Part shown: positions 43,026 through 51,724 of the stretch, piece by piece
Layout: each line of letters opens with the position of its first letter
Numbering within the stretch: position 1 is the first letter of the stretch
Origin: Lentzea cavernae
GTDB taxonomy: Bacteria; Actinomycetota; Actinomycetes; Mycobacteriales; Pseudonocardiaceae
DNA length: 64,000 nucleotides
Assembly (NCBI RefSeq): GCF_014653695.1
Contig: NZ_BNAR01000002.1
Span: 186,001 to 250,000, forward strand
Direction: 5' to 3'
Position numbers and translations under genes: made by a program
Notes under the pieces: model-generated
What the model was told of the DNA's origin: nothing
The model's database searches: none
Seen by the model: only the letters and a program-made list of their open reading frames with translations

Positions 43026-46000
43026 CTATCCGACCGTGAACGTCACCGCCAGCAGATCGCCGTGCCGGGTGACCGAGCTGACCGGCTGGTTGTTCAGCTC
43101 GACGGTGCGGACACCGGGGGCGTGCACGGTGATCGTCACCTGGCCCCGGTCCGCCGTGCGCCCGGCCGCGAGCCTGAGAGTGCTCCCGTCGAACACCGCG
43201 GACGCGTTCTCCAGCTTCTTCGACGCCGTCAGCCACGTGCGGCCGTCGACCTCGACCGACTGCCTGCCGAGCACGTCGATGCTCAACGGCTTCTCCCCCG
43301 CCCTGCGCACCAACGCGTACCCGCCGCCGAACAGCACGTCGTCGCGCCGATCACCGGTCAGCTGCACGCGGACGTGCCCGTCGCGCACCTGGTGCGCCGA
43401 CACGATCGCACTCGGTGCGGCCGCCGACCTGGTCTCCAGCAGCGTGGTGAACCGGGTGCCCGTGCCGTCACGACGGGCCAGCACGAACGGGATCTGCCTG
43501 CCGTCCGTCGCGAGCCCCGGTCCGGTCGTCTGCAGCACGTGGGTGGACGACGGTGCTAGCGCCCGCATCGACAACACCGACTGCGGCGTCTTCCACTCCG
43601 CCTGCCAGGCACCAGCGGACGCGGTTCCCTCAGCGACGGAGCGCAGTTCGTCGTAGCCGAAGTCCTTGTCGTTCGGGTCGAGCACGCAGGTGCCGCAGGC
43701 GGGCGGGGTCATCGCAGGGCCGGACAACGCCAGGTCGCCGACGCCGTGCCACGACTGGTCGAACCGGTGCGCCGACGAACCTCGGGCGTCGAAGACGTCC
43801 ACCGCGTACTCGTCGGTCATCAGCGCGGCCCGCCGCAGCGACACGTCCGGCATCGCCGCGTAGGGCTTGTCCGCCCTGGCGTCGACCACCTGGAACCGCG
43901 GTGTGGTGCCGAAGAACTCCAGCGCGCCGCGGATGTTGCGGTCCTGGCTCTTGCCGTCGACCACGACGGTGTTGTGCGCCACCGACTCCCGGTACCAGTT
44001 GTTGGTCAGGTCGGCGTTGTCGGCGCCGTAGATCTGGCCGAGGTCGGTCGACTGCAGCGCTCCCCCGCCCACGACGTCGAGGTGCAGCTTGTCCGCGTGG
44101 CCGTGGGTGCCGCCCGCGACGCCGTGGTCGAGCCGCAGGGCGTTGGCCTGGAACGGGTCCACCGCTCCCGAGAAGCCCAGCCGCACGTCGTCGAACAACG
44201 CCACGCCCGCCGCGTTCTCCACCACCAGCGAGATCCTGGCCGCGATGGCGTCCTTCGGCACGTCGGCGCTCAGCGTGCGGGAACGCCAGCCCAGCAGGTC
44301 GTGGAACCTCGTCACGACCGGCGCGGACACCCCCGCCGGCGTCACGAACGACAGCTCCAGCGACGCGCCGCCGTTGTCCCGCAACGGGAGCACCGGCGAG
44401 AACGTCCGCGCGTCGAGCTTCACCGACGTCACGTTCCCGCCGGTCACCGGCACGTCGGTCGTCCACGCGCCGCGGTTGAGCCCGCCGGTGATCTTCGCCG
44501 ACGACGAGCCGCGGTACGGCAGCGGCGACAGTTCCGCCGCGCCCTGCTTGGTCCAGCCGCGCGCCGAGTCCTCGAACCCGCCGGTGCCCAGCAGGTCGTC
44601 GGCGAAGAGGCCGAGGTCGTCCACGGTCACGTCACCCTTCACGGACAGCTTCACCGCACGGGCCAGCGGCGGCACGTCCAGGCCTGTCTCACGGGCCGAC
44701 CAGGAGGAGCCGTCGATCTTCAGCGTTCCCCGCCCGACCTCCCAGCGGTCGTTCAGGAACACCGCCTCGATGCTGCCCCTGCCCTTCGCCATCGCCTGCA
44801 ACGTCAGGTGCGAGAGCCGTGTGCCGTCGAGCGGGAACTTCTGCGAGGCCGCACCGGTGAGCCTGCGGTCCTTCCACGTCCCGCCGTCGAGCTGCCAGAA
44901 CGCGGGCTTGGCCTCGCCGGCGAGCGACGCCTCCTCGAAACCGGGGTTCGGCACGAGGTTCCGCGCGTCCGACGACCGCAGCACCGTCTCGCCGAGCCCG
45001 CCGAACGTGGCGCTGGGCTGACGCGGCCCGCTCAGGCTCGGCAGGGAGTCGACGCCGAAGCGCAACGCCCACCGGTCCGAACGCGGACGCCCGAGGTTGG
45101 TGTAGGCGTAGGACAACCCGGTCGCGAAGTCGCGGGAGCCGTACTCCGCGTAGGCCCACTCGGCCATCGCCGTGAAGCTCGGTCCGAAGCGCCTGCCCCA
45201 CGTGCCGCCGTCACCGGCCGCCGGGATCGTCAGGTCCGGGTGCAGGTACGGCAGCAGCGTCGTGTGCATCGAGCGGAAGCGTTCGTCGACGGTGTAGTCG
45301 CGTTCGCCGAGGTTGCGCGCGGAGACCGCGAGCGAGGTGAGCGCCTGCAGCGCGTACACGTGGTAGCTAGCGGCACCCTCCCACCACCAGCCGTCGGACA
45401 GCCTGGCCTTGTCCAGCAGGAACTCGGCGCCCATCTGCGGGTCGTCCAGCGCCCACTTCCGCAGGCCCTCGTCGCCGATCGCGGACCCTGCGCCGTGCAC
45501 CGCCGCGACCGTCCACGCCTGGAAGTTCGACGTCACCGTCGGATACGCCCGCACCAGTTCGGCCAGCGGCTTCAACAGGTTCAGCGAGATGTCGACGCGG
45601 TCGGACTCGGGCAGCGTGTCGCGGATCAGGTCGTAGCCGTCGATCAGCCCGATCGCGGCCACGGCCTCGTCCAGCGACTGGTAGTGCACCCGCCCGTAGA
45701 TCACGTTCATCGGCACGGACAGGAATCGTTCGGCGTAGTAGGCCAGGACGTCCCGCGCCTTGGCCGCGTAGCGCTGATCACCGGTCACGCGGAAGGCGAG
45801 CCCGAGGTCGGCCGCGGCCTGGGCGGCGTTGTTGTGCCAGATCTCGATCCACGCGGCGTCGAGCAGGTCGCCGGTGTAGGACTTGCCGTCGACCGGGCAC
45901 CGGTGCAGCTTCGGCGAGTTGTAGTCGAACTCCAGCGAGGTGTTGGTGCCGGGGCACTTGAAGTTGCCGCTCCAGCCGCCGTGGTTCACCGGCTGGTCGA

Positions 46001-47483
46001 GCGGCCTGGCGAGCCACGCGTCCGCCTCCGCCTTCACGACCGAGTCGAACGCCTTGCGCGCCCAGTCCTGCCCGGCGATCCGCTGCTTCAGCGCGTCGAG
46101 CTGGGCGGGCGTGCTGTAGACCCGTGGCGCACCACCGGGCGAGGTCGCCTGTTCAGCCTTGAAACTGGCCTGCTGCACCAGGTTCTGGTCACCCGCGGGT
46201 GTCGCGGTCAGCACGGTCGAGGCCCCTGCGGGCACCGACACCGAGACGATCGCGGACTCGCCCGGCTGCAGCACCGGGGTCGTGACGGGAGTGACGGTGC
46301 CGGAACCGTCGAGGGCCAACTGCAGGGAGTCGGCGGCGGCACGGCGGTTCGTGACCGTGGTCAGGAACTTCGCCTGCTCGCCCGCGGCGGCGCTCTTGGT
46401 CTGCGCGTCCGGGGAGATCCACGGCGACTCGGGCGTCACGCGGACGTCGTCGACCCACGCGGTGCCGGTGGCGTTCTGGATCGCCGGGATGATCTGCAGC
46501 CTGGTCATCAGCGGCGGCACCCGGAACGTGCCGGAGATCGTCGTCCAGTCGCGGGAGCCGGTCAGCACGCCGTTGAGCAGACCGGACGGCGCGTACACGC
46601 TCTGGCCGTTCGCGTCGGTGTACAGGAACCCGACGGTGACCCGCAGGCCACCGGGGAAGTCGGTGTAGTCGGCCGTCTCGACCGCGTCGAGCTTGACCTT
46701 CGCCGAGACGTGCACGACGGACCAGGTCTTCTGGTCGACGGGCACGGTGACGAAGCCGCCGATCTTCTGCGTCGGCGAGGCGTCGATGCGCAACGACCGC
46801 GTGCCGTGCGACGCGTTCGTGGCGTCGACCTTGTAGGTGGCGCTGAGGTACGGCGTGCACCAGGCGGGTGCCGGACAGGCCTCTGTGGACGGTGAGGTGA
46901 GCTCGAAGCTGGGGTTGTTGACCAGGTTCACCCAGGACTCGGCTCGAACCTCGAGATCGTCGAACCGCACGGTGCCCTTCGCGCGGTCCAGCGCGATCGA
47001 CAGGAACGCCGAGACCGTGCCCGCCGGAACCGCGTGCACGTCGGAGCGTTCGGCCCAGTCCTGCGAGCCGGTGAGGTTGACGCCCTTCCAGGTGCGCTTG
47101 CCGGCGGCGTCGACGAACGCGATGCTGATCTTCGCGGCGTTGTCGGCGGTCGCGCCCTGCACGACGTTCTCGAGTTGTGTTCGTGCGGACACCTTGACCG
47201 AGCTGATCCGCCGGACGTCGATCCCGAACGACGCCGAGGTGGCGCCTTCCCAGGCCGCGCCCGTGGCGGACGTGACCGTGAGAGCACCGTTCTCGCGCTT
47301 GGCGCCGTTGGAGAGCGTCCAGGACGTGATGCCGTTCTCGAAACCTCCGTTGCGCACCAGCTCGTGCGCCACCGGTGTGTCCGGCGCCGGTGGTCCGGGT
47401 GCGGCCGAGGCGGTCGCGCTCGTGGCGACGGCCATGGCCGCCACGACGACGAACGCCTGCAAAACCGCGACAGTTCTTCTCAT
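43026..47483 (-). CDS. Giant secreted heparinase II/III-like polysaccharide lyase with four binding modules
   Basis: 1485 residues. Signal peptide 1-28. Two jelly-roll carbohydrate-binding-like modules (about 40-182, starting LVRNGGFENG; about 185-353, starting LVNNPSFEL). A linker beta domain (about 355-445). An alpha/alpha-toroid lyase domain (about 455-815; TSNFQAW at 651-657, WWWEGAASYHVY around 699-710). The heparinase II/III beta domain begins LGETVLRSSDA (830-840), is interrupted by two more modules (NLVPNPGFEEA at 842, GTGGFEDSARGW at 966) and resumes with LRLDHGVAGGTHGHADKLHLDV (1116-1137, catalytic-type H1127/H1129). It would beta-eliminate a uronic-acid polysaccharide outside the cell. 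The polymer is unknown. Confidence 0.85.
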   Translation of the reverse strand: MRRTVAVLQAFVVVAAMAVATSATASAAPGPPAPDTPVAHELVRNGGFENGITSWTLSNGAKRENGALTVTSATGAAWEGATSASFGIDVRRISSVKVSARTQLENVVQGATADNAAKISIAFVDAAGKRTWKGVNLTGSQDWAERSDVHAVPAGTVSAFLSIALDRAKGTVRFDDLEVRAESWVNLVNNPSFELTSPSTEACPAPAWCTPYLSATYKVDATNASHGTRSLRIDASPTQKIGGFVTVPVDQKTWSVVHVSAKVKLDAVETADYTDFPGGLRVTVGFLYTDANGQSVYAPSGLLNGVLTGSRDWTTISGTFRVPPLMTRLQIIPAIQNATGTAWVDDVRVTPESPWISPDAQTKSAAAGEQAKFLTTVTNRRAAADSLQLALDGSGTVTPVTTPVLQPGESAIVSVSVPAGASTVLTATPAGDQNLVQQASFKAEQATSPGGAPRVYSTPAQLDALKQRIAGQDWARKAFDSVVKAEADAWLARPLDQPVNHGGWSGNFKCPGTNTSLEFDYNSPKLHRCPVDGKSYTGDLLDAAWIEIWHNNAAQAAADLGLAFRVTGDQRYAAKARDVLAYYAERFLSVPMNVIYGRVHYQSLDEAVAAIGLIDGYDLIRDTLPESDRVDISLNLLKPLAELVRAYPTVTSNFQAWTVAAVHGAGSAIGDEGLRKWALDDPQMGAEFLLDKARLSDGWWWEGAASYHVYALQALTSLAVSARNLGERDYTVDERFRSMHTTLLPYLHPDLTIPAAGDGGTWGRRFGPSFTAMAEWAYAEYGSRDFATGLSYAYTNLGRPRSDRWALRFGVDSLPSLSGPRQPSATFGGLGETVLRSSDARNLVPNPGFEEASLAGEAKPAFWQLDGGTWKDRRLTGAASQKFPLDGTRLSHLTLQAMAKGRGSIEAVFLNDRWEVGRGTLKIDGSSWSARETGLDVPPLARAVKLSVKGDVTVDDLGLFADDLLGTGGFEDSARGWTKQGAAELSPLPYRGSSSAKITGGLNRGAWTTDVPVTGGNVTSVKLDARTFSPVLPLRDNGGASLELSFVTPAGVSAPVVTRFHDLLGWRSRTLSADVPKDAIAARISLVVENAAGVALFDDVRLGFSGAVDPFQANALRLDHGVAGGTHGHADKLHLDVVGGGALQSTDLGQIYGADNADLTNNWYRESVAHNTVVVDGKSQDRNIRGALEFFGTTPRFQVVDARADKPYAAMPDVSLRRAALMTDEYAVDVFDARGSSAHRFDQSWHGVGDLALSGPAMTPPACGTCVLDPNDKDFGYDELRSVAEGTASAGAWQAEWKTPQSVLSMRALAPSSTHVLQTTGPGLATDGRQIPFVLARRDGTGTRFTTLLETRSAAAPSAIVSAHQVRDGHVRVQLTGDRRDDVLFGGGYALVRRAGEKPLSIDVLGRQSVEVDGRTWLTASKKLENASAVFDGSTLRLAAGRTADRGQVTITVHAPGVRTVELNNQPVSSVTRHGDLLAVTFTVG

Positions 47484-47501
47484 CGGGTTTCCTCCAGATA
47501 A

Positions 47502-47529
47502 GAATTCATTCCGCCTAAGGGAAGGAATT
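47502..47529. promoter_or_regulatory. Candidate locus operator upstream of the lyase
   Basis: GAATTCATTCC (47502-47512) faces GGAAGGAATT (47520-47529), an inverted repeat with one mismatch, about 19 bases upstream of the lyase ATG. The same ATTCATTCC/GGAATGAAT element recurs at 53825, 53936, 60631 and 60795. Further GGAATG copies lie at 47612 and 47623. Confidence 0.5.
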
Positions 47530-47641
47530 GAACGGCCCCCGCACGTTGCCGGAATCCTGCGACATCACAGATGTCCAGTCAATGCCCGGTTTTCTTACGG
47601 CAGTCCACACCGGAATGTTTGCGGAATGATTTCAGGAACCG

Positions 47642-47670
47642 TTGACCCGCCCGGCTGACGTGGCAATACT
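47642..47670 (+). promoter_or_regulatory. Putative promoter of the PL14-like gene
   Basis: TTGACC (47642-47647) and AATACT (47665-47670) are 17 bases apart. ACGTG/CACGT half-sites flank the -10 box (47658-47662 and 47675-47679). CATTCATCC at about 47693 resembles the locus operator half-site. The transcript would have a leader of about 64 bases. Confidence 0.4.
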
Positions 47671-47740
47671 GCGTCACGTAAGTGGTGCAGACCATTCATC
47701 CTCCCGTCCGCCCACGGGTCCGACCAAGCGGAGGAAGTGC

Positions 47741-48583
47741 ATGCGAACAAAGACGTTGCTCGTGTTCTCCAGCTGCGCGGCGATACTCGCCTCGACCATC
47801 GCCGCCCCACCGGCGATGGCGGCCGCGCTGAACAACTACTTCGAGACCCCCGCCGCCGGTTCGCCCTACACGCTCGCGAAATGGGCGGCGGACGGCTGGA
47901 ACGCGCCCTGGCACCAGGGACTCGACACCCGCAGCTACATCGACTCCAGCGTGAAGCGCAGCGGCAGCAAGTCGTTGCGGGTCACCTACCCGGCGGGCCA
48001 GTACGGACCGGGCCCGTCCGGCGCGCAGGCCCCGTTCACCATCCCCCGCGCACAGCAGTACTACGTGGCGCAGTGGGTGCGCTTCAGCCCGGACTTCAGC
48101 TGGGGCAACACGAACTTCGCCGGCAAGGTCGGCGTGGGACTCGGCGCGGGCGCGTCCTGCTCCGGCGGCCAGGCCTGCAACGGCTACAACGGCTTCACGT
48201 CGCGGTTCATCTGGCGCAGCGGCGGCAAGGCCGCGATCTACTACTACAGCATGGACCGCGCCAGCCAGTACGGCGACCACCGGGACCTCATGCTCGACGG
48301 CAAGCCCGTCTACTACCCACCGGGCCAGTGGGTGGAGATCGTGCAGCGGGTCAAGGTGAACACCGTGACCAACGGCAACGCCAACCCCGACGGCGAGATC
48401 CAGGTGTGGTTCAACGGCCGCCAGGCCGCGCTGATCACCGGGCTGAAGTTCGTGCGCAACGGCGACCTGATCGACCGGGCGTACCTGTCGTCGTTCGCCG
48501 GTGGCGGTGACGCGTCGTTCGCACCGACCAGGACGGGGTACATCTGGTACGACGACCTGCGGGTGAACACCAGCCCGATCTAG
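47741..48583 (+). CDS. Secreted polysaccharide lyase, PL14-like fold
   Basis: 280 residues from the ATG at 47741 (GGAGG six bases upstream). Signal peptide 1-27 ending AMAAA. The rest is one beta-jelly-roll: KRSGSKSLRVTYPAGQYG, YYVAQWVRFSPDFSW, GGKVGVGLGAG-type loops, GQWVEIVQRVKVNT, GEIQVWFNGRQA and a closing TRTGYIWYDDLRVNTSPI. This closing strand and the ligand groove match the PL14 alginate/glucuronan lyase-like family, also seen in Cip1-type proteins. No separate binding module. It probably acts with the divergent giant lyase on the same polymer. Lyase activity versus mere binding is not certain. Confidence 0.7.
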   Translation: MRTKTLLVFSSCAAILASTIAAPPAMAAALNNYFETPAAGSPYTLAKWAADGWNAPWHQGLDTRSYIDSSVKRSGSKSLRVTYPAGQYGPGPSGAQAPFTIPRAQQYYVAQWVRFSPDFSWGNTNFAGKVGVGLGAGASCSGGQACNGYNGFTSRFIWRSGGKAAIYYYSMDRASQYGDHRDLMLDGKPVYYPPGQWVEIVQRVKVNTVTNGNANPDGEIQVWFNGRQAALITGLKFVRNGDLIDRAYLSSFAGGGDASFAPTRTGYIWYDDLRVNTSPI

Positions 48584-48639
48584 CGGTGCGGCTCGGAACG
48601 GTGGCGGCTGATCCACGCTCAGCGGGGCACCTCGCGGCA

Positions 48640-48684
48640 CCGCCCCCACGCCCCCGTACAACCAGTACGGGGGCGTGGGGGCGG
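48640..48684. terminator. Very strong 20-bp hairpin
   Basis: A perfect 20-bp inverted repeat (48640-48659 with 48665-48684), almost pure G/C, loop AACCA, between the PL14-like gene and the convergent permease gene. It should stop transcription from both sides. Nothing else is seen in 48584-48747. Confidence 0.85.
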
Positions 48685-48747
48685 CACCACGATGCACCCG
48701 TCGGACCGCGGATCCGCACGGCACCGTTCCGAGCCGCACCGCTTGCG

Positions 48748-49575
48748 TCATTTGACGCTCCCCGCCGTGAGCCCCGACCTCCAGTACCGCTGAAGCAACA
48801 GGAATGCCAGCACCAACGGCACCAAGGCGAACATCGACCCGACGACCATCAGCGGGTAGTAGTCCGGGTCGATGTTCGCCAGCGAGTTCCAGCTGTACAG
48901 GCCGAGGCTCAGGGGGTAGAGCCGCTGGTCGGACAGCATCACCAGGGGCAGGAAGAAGTTGTTCCAGATCGACGTGAGCTGGAACAGGAAGATCGTCACG
49001 TAGCCCGGCGCGAGCATCCGCAGCCCCACGGACACGAAGCTGCGGATCTCCGTCGCGCCGTCCACCCGTGCCGCTTCCAGCACCTCGTTCGGCACGTAGG
49101 CGGCGGAGAACACCCGAGCCAGGTACACGCCGAACGGGTTGAACAGCACCGGGATTATCACCGACCAGACCGTGTTCGCCACACCGGCCGCGGACGCCAT
49201 CAGGTACAGCGGCAGCGCCAGCACGGCGGCCGGCACCATCACCGACACGAGCACCAGGGCGAACAGGGAGTTCTTGCCGGTGAACGAGAACTTGTCGAAC
49301 ACGTACCCGGCGGCCGTGCTGATCAACGAGCCGACCGCCGCGCCGCCGGCCGCGTACAGGACGCTGTTGAGGTACCGGTGGCCATAGATGCCCTTCTCCT
49401 GGGTGAACAACGCCTGGACGTTGTCGGCGAGGGCGAAGTTCTCCAGCGAGAAGAAGTCGGAGGCGAACAGCGTCTCGGTGTCCACTGTGGAGGCGAGCAG
49501 CAGCCAGACCAGCGGCAGCAACGCGTACAGGGCGCCGACGCCGATCACGACGTTCGCGGTGATCCGTCCGGTCAT
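48748..49575 (-). CDS. Carbohydrate ABC permease (MalG/LacG type)
   Basis: 275 residues from the ATG at 49575 (ATGA overlap with the previous gene). Six membrane helices; the EAA loop that docks the ATPase is VLEAARVDGATEIRSFVSVGLRMLAPG. CUT1-type importer for oligosaccharides. Last gene of a five-gene operon headed by the GntR-LacI regulator. No ATPase gene is present, so it presumably uses a shared ATPase such as MsiK encoded elsewhere. Confidence 0.9.
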   Translation of the reverse strand: MTGRITANVVIGVGALYALLPLVWLLLASTVDTETLFASDFFSLENFALADNVQALFTQEKGIYGHRYLNSVLYAAGGAAVGSLISTAAGYVFDKFSFTGKNSLFALVLVSVMVPAAVLALPLYLMASAAGVANTVWSVIIPVLFNPFGVYLARVFSAAYVPNEVLEAARVDGATEIRSFVSVGLRMLAPGYVTIFLFQLTSIWNNFFLPLVMLSDQRLYPLSLGLYSWNSLANIDPDYYPLMVVGSMFALVPLVLAFLLLQRYWRSGLTAGSVK

Positions 49576-50453
49576 GCGCGGCCTCCCCGGGAGGCGCCGC
49601 GGGTGACGGCGAAGGACAGCAGGCAGCACACGACCAGGAGCAGCACCGAGGCCGCCGAGGCGAGGCTGTGGTTGTTGCGGGCGAACGCCGCGTCGTAGAC
49701 GTACATGTTCGGTGTGAAGCGGGGGCCGATCAGCGGGGTGACCTTGCTGAGCAGCATGGGCTCGGTGAACAGCTGCAGCGCGGCGATCACGGTGAAGATC
49801 AGCACGGTCACGACCGTGCCCCTGATCAGCGGCACCTTGATCGTCACGGCCGCGCGCAGCGGGCCGGCGCCGTCGATGGCGGCGGCCTCGAGCACCTCCC
49901 GCGGCACGGCTCGCAGCGCGGCGAAGAAGATCACCGTCGTGTAGCCGAGTCCGCTCCACAGCGCGATGTTCACCAGCGACGGCACGACCATCTCGAGCCC
50001 GAGGAAGTCGACCTCCAGGTCGAGGCCCCTCATCAGGTCGATCACCGGCGAGATGCCCGGGGTGTAGAGGTAGAGCCACAGGACGGTGGCGATGATGCCG
50101 GGCACCGCGTGCGGCACGAACAGGATCGTCTGGCTGATCTGGCGCAGCCGCACAACACCCGAGTCGAACAGCAGCGCGAGCAACAGTGCGCCGACAATCA
50201 CCAGCGGGATGAACACGGCCGAGTACAGCAACGTCACACCGACGCCCTGCAGGAAGCTGGGGTCGGTCAGCACGACGCCGTAGTTGCGCAGGCCGACGAA
50301 CGCCGTCCGGCCGTTGCCGAAGCCGAGTCCGGTGTGCGAGCGGGCGAAGAAGCTGAGGTAGACCGCGTACAGCGTGGGAGCGAGGAACACCACGAGCAGC
50401 AGGGCGACGAACGGGCCGAGCAGAAGGCCGACGGCGGAGCGTTGCCGGATCAC
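49572..50453 (-). CDS. Carbohydrate ABC permease (MalF type)
   Basis: 293 residues from the GTG at 50453 (GTGA overlap with the binding-protein gene). LLLGPFVALLLVVFLAPTLYAVYLSFF is helix 1 and VPREVLEAAAIDGAGPLRAAVTIKVPLIRG is the EAA loop. Six helices. Forms a heterodimer with the MalG-type partner overlapped downstream. Confidence 0.9.
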   Translation of the reverse strand: MIRQRSAVGLLLGPFVALLLVVFLAPTLYAVYLSFFARSHTGLGFGNGRTAFVGLRNYGVVLTDPSFLQGVGVTLLYSAVFIPLVIVGALLLALLFDSGVVRLRQISQTILFVPHAVPGIIATVLWLYLYTPGISPVIDLMRGLDLEVDFLGLEMVVPSLVNIALWSGLGYTTVIFFAALRAVPREVLEAAAIDGAGPLRAAVTIKVPLIRGTVVTVLIFTVIAALQLFTEPMLLSKVTPLIGPRFTPNMYVYDAAFARNNHSLASAASVLLLVVCCLLSFAVTRGASRGGRA

Positions 50454-51724
50454 GAACGCCTCACCGCCAGGCCGAGGCTGCGCATGTCCGGCAGCGTCTC
50501 CGCCTCGGCGTCGCGCAGGGCCCGCGCGATCGTGGTGCCGTACGGGATGCGGGCCAGGCCGTGGTGGATCGACGTGGCGGTGGACTGCATGCGCGGCCCC
50601 CACGTCCAGTCGCCGTGCTGCAGCTCGTACTGCCGCGCGGCGAGGCCGTAGAGGTCCTGGCCGCCGTAGAACGTGGTCTTGAACTGCGTGGACGCCGGTC
50701 CCCACAGCTTCGGCGAGGCCGGGAAGAGGCTGGACCGACCGCTGGACAGCCGTGCGGTGATCGCCTCGGGAGAGGTCGACATCCACTCGACGAACCGCAT
50801 CGCGCGGTCCTTCTTGGTGCTCTCGGCGGTGATCACGTGCAGCGAGGCGCCGTCACGGCCGATCGACGGCCGGGCCGGGTCCCACTGCGGGACGGGGGCG
50901 ATCCGCCACTTCCCCGCGCCGCCCGGCACCGACGACGCGAGCGCGGCGACGCCCCAGACGCTGACGAGGTGGGCGGCGACGCGTCCCCCGGCCAGCGCCG
51001 CCAGCCACTCCTGGCTGCTGCCGGGCGCGAGGAACAGCAGGTCCTCGTCGAGCAGCCCCTGCCAGTACTCCGCCGCCCGCAACGACCCCTGGTCGGTGAA
51101 GTTCACGACCCACGAGTCGCGGTCGACGTCGAACCAGCGGCCACCGGCCTGCATGACGTGGGCGGCGAGCAGGTTGTAGCCGTTGGGGTGGAAGGCGGTC
51201 AGGTGGATGCCGCGCGCCTTCAGCACCCGAGCCGCGTCGCGGAACTCGTCCCACGTGGTCGGCACCTCGACGCCGTGGTCGCGCAGGAGGTCCTCGCGGT
51301 AGAGCATCAGCAACGGCGGCAGGTCCAGCGGAACGCCGTAGACCTTCCCGCCGAACGTCGCACCGGACCACGCCACCTCGCCGAGTTCCGCCCGCGACCG
51401 CGCGCTGACCAGGTCCGTGACGTCGGCGGCGACACCGTCGAGCGCGAACATCGGCAGGTCGGCGTCGGCCATCGACACCACGTCCGGCGCGTTGCCCGCG
51501 CGGGCGGCGTTGGACAGCTTCGCGTTGCCACCGGCGAACCCCGAGGTCACGGTCTCCAGCACCACGGGCTCGCGGGGGTTCGCGGAGTTCCAGGCGTCCA
51601 CGACGGTGTTCGTGCCGCGCAACGACGACCAGAACAGCAACGGACCGTTCGGGTCCATTGTGGACGAGCATCCCGCGAGCAAGGTCAGACCGGTGGCAGC
51701 GAGCAGGCCGCGCCGGCTGATCAC
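50450..51724 (-). CDS. Lipoprotein sugar-binding protein of the ABC importer
   Basis: 424 residues. An RR signal and lipobox (MISRRGLLAATGLTLLAGCSS) predict anchoring of the mature protein to the membrane by Cys19. The body is an extracellular solute-binding protein family 1 fold (LLFWSSLRGTNTVVDAWNSANP, VVSMADADLPMFALDGVAADV, WDEFRDAARVLKARGI). It captures an oligosaccharide, plausibly released by the two lyases. Overlaps the Gfo/Idh gene upstream and the permease downstream by four bases each. Confidence 0.9.
   Translation of the reverse strand: MISRRGLLAATGLTLLAGCSSTMDPNGPLLFWSSLRGTNTVVDAWNSANPREPVVLETVTSGFAGGNAKLSNAARAGNAPDVVSMADADLPMFALDGVAADVTDLVSARSRAELGEVAWSGATFGGKVYGVPLDLPPLLMLYREDLLRDHGVEVPTTWDEFRDAARVLKARGIHLTAFHPNGYNLLAAHVMQAGGRWFDVDRDSWVVNFTDQGSLRAAEYWQGLLDEDLLFLAPGSSQEWLAALAGGRVAAHLVSVWGVAALASSVPGGAGKWRIAPVPQWDPARPSIGRDGASLHVITAESTKKDRAMRFVEWMSTSPEAITARLSSGRSSLFPASPKLWGPASTQFKTTFYGGQDLYGLAARQYELQHGDWTWGPRMQSTATSIHHGLARIPYGTTIARALRDAEAETLPDMRSLGLAVRRS

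Noticed and set aside
43746..46895. Open frame of over 1000 codons opposite the giant lyase
   Set aside because: Low-complexity R/V/H-rich translation; the opposite strand has signal peptide, modules and catalytic motifs.
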